A stretch of DNA of 64,000 bases, from positions 5,802,501-5,866,500 of the forward strand of contig PUFA01000072.1 in the NCBI GenBank assembly GCA_003508835.1, in the 5' to 3' direction. The position numbers were made by a program, and so were the translations under genes. The notes beneath the pieces were generated by a model, which did not search any database, was not told the origin of the DNA, and saw only the letters and a program-made list of their open reading frames with translations. Shown here one piece after another: positions 56,385 through 64,000 of this stretch. Within the stretch, counting starts at the first letter, position 1. The number at the start of each line of letters is the position of its first letter. Source of the stretch: Eonycteris spelaea. Its lineage: Eukaryota > Chordata > Mammalia > Chiroptera > Pteropodidae.

Positions 56385-57345
56385 CCAAGAAGCCATCATG
56401 TGCTAGTAAGCACGCTCACCCACGCACCTATTCATTTAGCTTTCCCCTCAACTCCCCTTGGAATGAGACGTAAACATTCAGCATTTATCACTTCCTACTA
56501 GGTGCTTGATGGTTTATTAGGTTCAAGGAAGCTGTCAGTTTTGAAGGGGAGCAAAGAAAACTTTATATAAGGTATTTGGACTGAGGGACAAGGGGGTCCC
56601 TCTTCTCCCAGCAACAGATTGGAAATAATAATAAATTAGTTCTGAAAAAAATATACGCAGATCATACGTACAAAGCATCATTGACCAAGCACTGAGCTGG
56701 CAATCAGGTCCAACTCCCTACCACATGGTTAGCCGGTAAAACTTCAGCATAACTTATGTTATGGTTAACAACCAGAACGATAACAACCCTAACGATCAGG
56801 ATGATTAACGACCTAAGTTATGCTATTATGACAGAACTTAGGTTGTTTATGCCGAAATAACTTTTTGTATCAAAAAGGTAAGACTTTGATTTCAGACATT
56901 TCACCAAAGACACATAGCTACCTCTTTGGATGAAAGATACTGAAATAAAAAAATAAATAAATAAAAGAAGAAGAAACTCTAACAACATTAGGGTTATGTT
57001 TACTCTCTTTAGCATTAATGAGGCCAGAAGGCCAAATGATTGTTTCTGCTGATGACATATGTACGTCTTGTAATGAGAGATGAATTTAATCGATTCAGGT
57101 AACCAATTTGTTAAGGATTTGTTATACAAATCTATGTCCTGTATAGAAACTGACGGCACAGTGGAGTTCAGAGAGGTGACCCTGTGGCCTTGTAAGATAT
57201 GAAAAAGGCTGATTACACAGAACACAATGGTGTGTAGAACAGTCTTGAAACAGTGGTTGCCTGTTTCCTGTGAGCAGGTTCCAGTCTCTGAGATAGAATA
57301 TACTCTCAAAGTTAAAATAACAGTCAGAATGATTAACAACCTCTA
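56385..57345. other. Unique DNA with an 11-bp inverted repeat
   Basis: AGCATAACTTA (56746-56756) and TAAGTTATGCT (56814-56824) form a perfect 11-bp inverted repeat around a 57-bp spacer containing degenerate AAC(G/A)A-type units. TCAGGATGATTAACGACCT (56796) recurs at 57324 with 17 of 19 bases matching. The 173-codon minus-strand frame here (56818-57339), the longest in the window, is hydrophobic, overlaps another frame and shows no family. Confidence 0.45.
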
Positions 57346-57349
57346 GGTA

Positions 57350-58190
57350 GTGGTGTGGACTTCTTCCCACACACACACCCAGTCCATCAATCTTCACACT
57401 TCGAACCAGTCCAGCAAGCACAAAGCCTGCATGCAGGGAGGCGGAGACAAACACTGGGAAAAACAGATCCACGCAGGAGGCTGGAAGATGCCTCGGGGGA
57501 AGCAGCGTATTGTAAATATCCAGTCTTGAACGCGACCATTTCTGCGTCGCCATGCTCAGGTGGCTGGCCAGAGCTCTGAGGTTACAGTGACTGGAGCGTT
57601 CTTCACAGGTTGCAAGTCACATTGTGCTTGGAGGCAGAAGCCACCGACAGTATCATTTCTGGAATCCTGGTGGTTTCTCAAGAAGTCTGTTCCCTGGTCG
57701 AGGTCTTTTGGTCTCTTTGGTTGTTCCAGGGCTAAATCTAAAGTGAAATTACACCATTTCAAGTAAACCAACCCTTCTGAAAAGCCAACCCCCTAACTCA
57801 TCCATGTAATAAATGTGATGAATGATGTTTAAACTTTTCCTGATATTTTATGTTCAAACTGATTTATTTACTGAAAACAAACAAGGGAAAGGAATCCAAT
57901 TAAAAAGGCCTGTGAAAATATGTTTCAGGTTGATGATTCTCCCCCTCTCTTCCTCTTTCCCTCATGATGACAATGACAAATGAGCTTGGGAGGGATTGAA
58001 GTTATAAGGACTTTTCCATTTCTTTATTTGCTCGTTTTGTTTTGTTTTCAAATGGCAAATAAAACAAGGAAAATAAGGGAACTGAGGTATTTAGAGTTTT
58101 GTGATTCATCCCGAATATCTCAACAACCGATCTGGTTCTTCGCCATCGACCATGAAGGTTATAAACGTTTTCTGATGAAAGATTATTGAT
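57350..58190. promoter_or_regulatory. Repeat-free block, weak regulatory candidate
   Basis: No repeat is recognised. 57390-57560 retains several CpG (for example 'cttgaacgcgaccatttctg' near 57525). 57890-58010 has a conserved-looking AT/CT-rich composition. The evidence is only composition and absence of repeats. Confidence 0.2.
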
Positions 58191-58194
58191 GAAA

Positions 58195-59165
58195 ACACAG
58201 CGTTCGCATATAGACTTGAGTGTGTGTTTGTTTATACACAATTTAGTTCTAATTAGAACACCGAAAGCCTCTTTAAAGCTTCCAAACATATTCAGACTAG
58301 CCTCCTTCATTAACTTGGCAGAGGATTTGGAGAAGTCTTGGAGTAAACACCAGGATTTTCATTGCATAATAAAATTATATCGTTGGAAATGCAAATGGTA
58401 ATGCTGTGGTGTGATTTAAGTATTCAAGGTATTATATTTAAAATCTTTCATAGATATTTATTGAATCATTTAATAAAATTTCAATATTTCAGCATAATGA
58501 CAAATATATATTCTATACTAAAGCCTTGTGACTGTTGAGAACTAAAGAATAAATTGGCTATGATGTTCCTAATGAGTGCACTGACAGCACTCGGCCAGTA
58601 ACTGTTTGTTGTACCGGGCTGTCCTATGCATTGTAAAACTGTAGCAGCCACCCAAGTCTCTACCTACTAGACGACAGGAAGGGCCCCTTCTCCACCCCAA
58701 GCTGAGACAACCAAGAAGGTCTCTAGTGCAAAACATCCCTTTAAGGGCAAATCACTTACAGCTGAGGACCAGTGGTTTAATGCAATACAAAATAGGAGTG
58801 TTTCTGTTTGTTTTCTCTCAAAGTCTTTAAAAACAGAGTTCATAATTGCATCTGAGAAAGTTTAAGGGCACTATCTTTCCAAGGTCATAGAGAGAAGTAT
58901 AAAAGACACTGACTTTTTTTTTTTCAAGTTAGGATATTAGAATCAAATTAAGAGAGGAAATACTGGATGAGAGTAGATACAAAATACAAAAACCTCCTTA
59001 AAGTAAGCTCAACACATTTTTAAAAGTTGAAAGTCTGTTCACATTTAGTAAGAAATGTGAACTACAAATTCTAAATGCTGATTTTGATGGCAGACCTCAT
59101 GGAAACCAAGGATAAGCTGCTGCCTCTTTATGCAAACAAGTTTTAAGAGTGAAGAGGCAGAACAG
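58195..59165. other. AT-rich unique DNA
   Basis: No gene or repeat family is recognised. Confidence 0.45.
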
Positions 59166-59170
59166 GCGAG

Positions 59171-59237
59171 ACTAAATTAGAACAAAATACACCAACAAAA
59201 ATACTAAAATAGAACAAAATACACCAACAAAAATACT
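59171..59237. repeat. 32-bp tandem duplication, two copies
   Basis: Two 32-bp units (59171-59202 and 59203-59234) differ at a single base (position 8 of the unit, T to A), followed by ACT as the start of a third copy. The A-rich unit contains 'gaacaaaatacaccaac'. The near identity implies a recent event. Confidence 0.93.
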
Positions 59238-59239
59238 CT

Positions 59240-59395
59240 TAGTTATTCATCGATTCTGAGAGATGGCTTGCAGGGATATGGAACTTAGTAGAAGACGGTA
59301 GAAGAAAGCTGAGAATATGCTTTGTAATCTCATACCTGCTCATTAAGAGTTAAGAGAAATGAAGGCTGAGGGGAAGGTAACTCATGCTCCCCTGT
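59240..59395. other. Unique non-coding DNA
   Basis: Nothing recognised. Confidence 0.45.
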
Positions 59396-59399
59396 GTTC

Positions 59400-59520
59400 T
59401 TCCATCTTGGCTACATTTTGAGATTTCAAGACCTTTGCAAATAATGTGGTCTCCTTTTGGCCCAATGCTCAGCAGTGTGCTACACAGAATTCAATGATCA
59501 ATAAATGTTCGATGACACTG
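59400..59520 (+). mobile_element. L2 3' end relic
   Basis: 'cagcagtgtgctacacagaa' then 'ttcaatgatcaataaatg' and 'ttcgatga' match the L2 'cacagtgcctggcacatag' and 'caataaatatttgttgaatga' tail. Confidence 0.52.
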
Positions 59521-59524
59521 GCAA

Positions 59525-59955
59525 ACAGAAGAACCTAGCTAGAAGCACCATGATTTCTTATTTAAAGAGTCTTAGACAGGAATTATCCATTACAGTCAAG
59601 AAGGCAGCATTTCACCAAAGCCATGTGCCACTGATAGTCGTAGAAAGGATATAATCTGCTCATTACCACGAGATATAATCACGACTCTCCTCATAACTGT
59701 CCTCAGGGAGGATAGGCCACCAACTTTGCAGCAACTTGATATCGTGAGAGGTCATCCTTAAATTTCTTAAATGAGAAATCTTTACTAATTTTTTTTTTTT
59801 TGGTCCTACAAAACTGGGAAAAAGAAAGCCTCGCTTATAAGATCTGCTGTGCTATAAGCTGGTTTCTATACTTGCTAAATCTTTCAGTTAGTTGATATTG
59901 GTTTATGTAAAATTAAAAATGAAACACACAGGTGTCAGGCTGGCATCACAGGACT
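59525..59955. other. Unique non-coding DNA
   Basis: No gene is recognised. A T12 run is at 59791. Confidence 0.45.
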
Positions 59956-59959
59956 TGTC

Positions 59960-60115
59960 TAGTAGCTACCAGGGACCCAAGCTAGACACTGAGAACTAAG
60001 GAGAAACAGCATGACTTATAACCAGCAGGTATATTATGGAGCTAGAGTCACTTCTAATACTTACTTAGAGAAGATAACATATAAGCAAAACTCTGAGGAT
60101 GACAGAAAAAATTTC
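59960..60115 (-). mobile_element. L2 relic, minus strand
   Basis: 'aagctagacactgagaacta', 'ggagaaacagcatgac' and 'gaagataacatataagcaaa', then 'actctgaggatgac', fit the reverse complement of L2 blocks in order. It abuts a plus-strand L2. Confidence 0.5.
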
Positions 60116-60129
60116 ACAGGTTTTCAGAC

Positions 60130-60640
60130 GTGCTTCAAGAGTCAATGGCTTCCCATGACAACTGCCAGAACGTCCTGAATCTTTGTCATGGTCTTGAAAC
60201 TGACCTCCCCTCTGCTACCTCTTCCTTTAAAAGCTACTTCTTCTTTGACTCCAATAGCCACTTTGTTTTTATTCCCATTTCACTTCTAGGTTCAGGAATT
60301 TGCGTCTACCATCTTTCTCCTTGAAATGCTTCCCCCACTCCACCCCACCCCCAATTTTCCACACCCACTTATCACCTGATGCTCTTTTGGCTCAAATGTC
60401 ACCCCCTCAGAGACACTTTCTCATCTTGTCCTTCTTGTTGAAGTTCATCCACCACCGATATTCCCCACGGCTCACTCTCAACCCTATTATCATCTGGTTT
60501 TATTTTTCTCCTAAAAATGATGACCACCTTAAATTACCTAAATATTTATTTGGTTGCATGGTTATTGCTGACCTCTGCTGGCATGTAACCTCTGGACAGT
60601 AAGGATTCAGTCTCACTGGCCACTCAGAACTGGTTTTGGT
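60130..60640 (+). mobile_element. L2 relic, plus strand
   Basis: 'ttggctcaaatgtcaccccc' and 'tcagagacactttctcatct' match the L2 'tgctcaaatgtcaccttctcagtgaggccttccctg' block. The upstream text with 'gaccctcccctctgctacct'-type wording and 'cttccttgaaatgcttccc'-type wording also follows L2. The tail after 60560 is poorly preserved. Confidence 0.68.
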
Positions 60641-60644
60641 GCAC

Positions 60645-63555
60645 GTGTTCTTGGCCATTAGAAGAAACTAAAAGTCTTATCTTCCAGAAAGTCAAGGCTG
60701 AAATCTAATGATATCTGGTGAGGAGGGGAGTGAGGATCTCTGATCTTTCCTGTTGTATAAAACTCTCATCTGGAGTAACAAGGCACAAATAATGTATGTC
60801 AAGGAAAGTTTTCTAGCCCAAGCAATACTTGTCTCGACAGATCCAGAGGTAATGTCAGGATCATCTCGGTCCCCGGAAAGCCTTCCCACAGGAAGTATGA
60901 GCATCACCCGGGGCCTTGATAAACCATAAGAACAGTTTTCAATTTTCTGTAAAGTGAGGAGGCAAGTGGGTCCCTAGCCCCAGTAAACTCTGATACATCG
61001 TCATGAGGATATGTGTCAGCCTGAGTCCCTCAAAAATATGATTTAACAAGTACCTTCTCTTCATCTTCATCACAAAGGACAGCTGGGCTAAATCTGGTGA
61101 TTTTGACCATGTATGAGATAGAAGGGAATAAAACAGCTGCGGTAAAATTAAAATACTTTAGAAATTCAGACATTAAATAGGAAAAGGCCGGATCAAGAGG
61201 TACTTAATTTCGTAGAAATTATCTGCTTTATTGCTAAGTTTTCAGAAGTGCTACTAAAAAAAATTAAATAAAGATATAAGTAGAAACTGAACCTCTAGCT
61301 GGTTCTCTACAACTCAAAAAGGCCAACAGAAAAGTTTGTTGCAATTGCAGGCAGATAGCTGAGGAATTAGAAGGCCATGGAGACTTGTGAAGACAGACCA
61401 CAACAATGAGGACTTTGATAAAGACACTGAAAGAATCTTTATACTTCAGACTATATGGTCTGGTATGGTGCGTGCACTGCCTTTAGGCCCAGACAAACGT
61501 ATCTGCCAACGAAAGGGATGCTGGGACTTGTGGGAGAGTGAGATAGTCCCTGAAAGAGAAGTATATCAGAATGGTGGAGTAGAGCTGAAAGGGGACGCAC
61601 GTGTGAACAGCTGGAGGTCCAGGTTTAAGACAAGCAGCTGGAAGGGAGTATAAGGATGCCTGAGAAGCTCCAGTGTCTTCTAATCAAGCATGGGAGAGAG
61701 GGAGGCAAAACACTGTACTTTCTGGGAATGAATAACAGCTTCGGTGTTGATGAAAGTTCACCGCCATGAGGGGCTTCGGGCGACAGGTGGAGAGAAGCTA
61801 AGCGAAAAGTTCAGAGATTCAAAGTTAAAAATCTCAGTTGAATAATTTATTTTCCACCAACATTCCAGTAACCCAATGCTGGGGTTTGGGCCATTAACCT
61901 TGCCTTTAAAATTTCCTTAAAACAGTTGCTCTGTTATCTGTATTTTTCAATCAAATACTTCATCCCTGGAATACACTGAATTAGTCCAATCAAATTAATT
62001 AGTCAAACTGAAGTGTTTATTGAATGACTCTAGTCCCTAAACTCTGAGAGAGCCAAGGTCATCTCTGGTTTTGGTCATGGTGTATCCTTACAATAATTAT
62101 GATGTAGTAAGCATTTACAATGTAACCACTGATTAAAAGAATAAATGGATTAATTAGTTTTTATTGCCAATCCATGTGTTTCCCAGATTTACATCTCCTT
62201 TAATTAGATGAATTTCCCTTTGAAGCTCTGGAATTATGCCACAGATGCACTCTAAAATCGAGACAAGCCCACATGGTGATTTCTCACTCATTTTCAGTAG
62301 CATGTTTGCTGCAGCTAAGAAAAGAAATTGAAAGGCATCTATCAAGAACAGAGTCAAATACTAGGGCATTTAGATGTGGCAGTATACAAAAACAAATTTC
62401 TAAGAAAACTTTGACCTTAAAATATGGAGGTGTTCACTTAGTTGATGCTAAATTAACAAGTGAGAAGGTCACAGGTATCTGGACCCAAGTGATGGATCAG
62501 AACGAAGAGGATGCTGCTCATTTAATTAATATCTTATTAACCCTTCAGGACCAGAGCTTTTGGTGGGATTGTCATAAAATTTGAAAAACTTTATTTTAAT
62601 TTTTATTTTTCCATTATGAAAAAATGGCTCTTGGTATGTGGTTCCTCATAAAGCAAAAGAAAACGTTTAGGGTGGCCATGGGTATTTTTTAAAATGGTGC
62701 CCCTTAAAGGCCATAACGCTGACACATTTTTCCAGGGCTGGTTTCGGCTTTCCCCTGGAAGTGAGAACTGGGTCACTGGGCTAGCCCTTCTCTTGACAGA
62801 CCGTTATGATTTCACCAGGTTTGCTGCTAAACAAAGTCTTTTGTAGGAGCCGTTAGTCACTATCAGCTTTTTCCTGAGTTCATTTGGCTTTCACGTAAGG
62901 TGCCAAAAGCACCTCCCTGGGAACTGAAGTTTTCCGTGTGTGCATACAACAAGTATATGGGGATGTGCCCTCCCACAGTCTGACTCTTCCACAGTGTTGA
63001 TCTGGCTGAACCGAGGGTGGAAGACAATCTATTCTGTAGTCCTTGGACTGCCCCTTGGAGGCAACCATTGGCAAGCATTGTTTTGTTTTCATGTAAACAG
63101 TTGTTTTTTGGGAATGGGGAAGACAATTCTGCGATACTTAGTATTTGTCCTAAGTCAATTTGGCCTGCCTCTACTCTGTGGTCTGCTGTCTCACCCTTGT
63201 ACTTTGCTTTCTCTGAGGAATTACACTTTTCCACTTAAAGTTCAAAGAACTCTCTTCTTGGGAGAGCTGCCTGTGTTTGCACAGGGAGGTAAGTGGGGGC
63301 CAGCTGGGAGGAAAGAAATCGGGTGTCCCAGAGAGATAAAAGCCAGTTGAATCAAAATCACCCCAGGAAGGTTTGCAGCATAAAAGTCAAGGTAACTATC
63401 ACCAATTAGTGACATGCAAATTGATCCAGAGTTACTACAGCATGCAGATTAGAGATTAGGTACCCTTCTTCCATTCAGCTGAAGCTAAATTCTTCCTATT
63501 GAGCATCCACATCCAACCAAATCTAGAGGAAGTCAGTCCTTTAGCAGGAGGGGCA
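60645..63555. other. Unique non-coding DNA
   Basis: Nearly 3 kb with no recognised gene or element. Frames of 88 codons (61387-61653), 103 codons (62273-62584) and 123-136 codons (62863-63350, overlapping on opposite strands) show no known domain, no splice structure and no promoter. Confidence 0.42.
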
Positions 63556-63559
63556 AAGA

Positions 63560-63705
63560 GCCGGATGCCAGGACACTTGATTTTAGGTATGTCTGGTTCA
63601 CTCATTCCTATCACAAAGATTTTTAAGTTCCTAACACGTACTAAGCACTGAAATAGCCCTTAACTACATTCTCATCCATAAAATGACCAGAAGTAAAGAA
63701 GGAAT
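63560..63705 (+). mobile_element. Possible MIR-type relic
   Basis: 'gatgccaggacacttgattt' and 'tctcatccataaaatgacca', then 'gaagtaaagaaggaataata', are compatible with a decayed plus-strand MIR. The match is weak. Confidence 0.35.
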
Positions 63706-63709
63706 AATA

Positions 63710-64000
63710 CACTTTTGTGATACGGCTTTGCAAATTGAAACAACAATTATAGAACTGGGGTACACAGCATCCTAAAGGTCCCTAAGACCATTTCAAATTG
63801 TCTTTTATGGTAATATAAAGATGTTATTTGCATTTTTCACCTGTATTGATGTATGTTTTGATAGTGCAGGAGCAACTCTGGCACCTTACTATTAATCAAG
63901 CCAGTGGCATTAAACATACATGTCATTATACTTTTCATCGCTGTGAATTTACAATTAAAAAAGGAGGAAGTTTCATTTAATTCTTGATGATGTAATAAAA
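63710..64000. other. Unique AT-rich DNA to the window end
   Basis: Nothing recognised. Confidence 0.45.

Noticed and set aside
56818..57339. Longest open frame in the window (173 codons, minus strand)
   Set aside because: Hydrophobic, low-information composition, no family resemblance, and it overlaps a 143-codon frame in another register. Fits chance in AT-rich DNA.
62940..63350. 136-codon plus-strand frame overlapping a 123-codon minus-strand frame
   Set aside because: Both strands open, no family match, no transcription signals.
1..64000. CRISPR arrays, bacterial operons, phage genes, tRNA or rRNA genes, mitochondrial insertions
   Set aside because: None seen. All repeats are of mammalian retroelement, transposon or microsatellite type, and no tRNA or rRNA body was recognised on either strand.

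Overview
The window is nuclear DNA from a placental mammal and shows no protein-coding gene. It contains MIR and L2 relics, MaLR/ERVL-type LTRs, MER5-type hAT relics, L1 fragments and CA/TC/GATA microsatellites. Background CpG is depleted, and splice-like signals lie outside any open gene structure. One L1 3' end (23601-23865) resembles tails I associate with laurasiatherian L1s, so I lean towards Laurasiatheria. I cannot name the species or locus. The longest reading frames (about 140-175 codons) look random, match no family I know and often overlap each other on opposite strands. I read the window as intergenic or deep intronic DNA, possibly a regulatory gene desert.

Layout. 1-5900: an MLT1-type LTR at the left edge, a CA repeat, and an ancient L1 ORF2 relic (2660-3600). 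5900-13100: mostly unique DNA with CpG-retaining blocks, a strong RNA-like hairpin (7648-7738) and two MIR relics. 13850-15000: an old minus-strand L1 holding a second L1 with the inverted arrangement expected from twin priming. 15-23 kb: mostly unique, with a CpG-retaining block at 21.7-22.6 kb. 23.4-25.7 kb: an L1 3' end with a G-quadruplex motif nested in an LTR-like element, then three MIRs in one orientation. 26-39 kb: AT-rich, repeat-poor DNA with a promoter-like cluster (28520-28620), an exon-like segment (37190-37290) and L2/MER5 relics. 39-46.5 kb: the most CpG-retaining part, holding several candidate regulatory blocks, a solo LTR (41564-42122) and two L2s back to back. 46.5-55.3 kb: MIR/L2 relics, a 26-bp exact duplication (47640 and 50620), and a small hAT transposon at 54977-55201 with its 8-bp target duplication. 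55-64 kb: unique DNA, a 32-bp tandem duplication and a second back-to-back L2 pair.

No genes operate together here. Any function would be regulatory, in the CpG-retaining blocks and possible CTCF-type sites. I found no new biological system. The most informative items are the twin-primed nested L1, the hairpin, the hAT element with its target duplication, the 26-bp duplication and the CpG-retaining blocks. Family assignments come from remembered consensus sequences without alignment, and repeat boundaries are good to about 10-30 bp.
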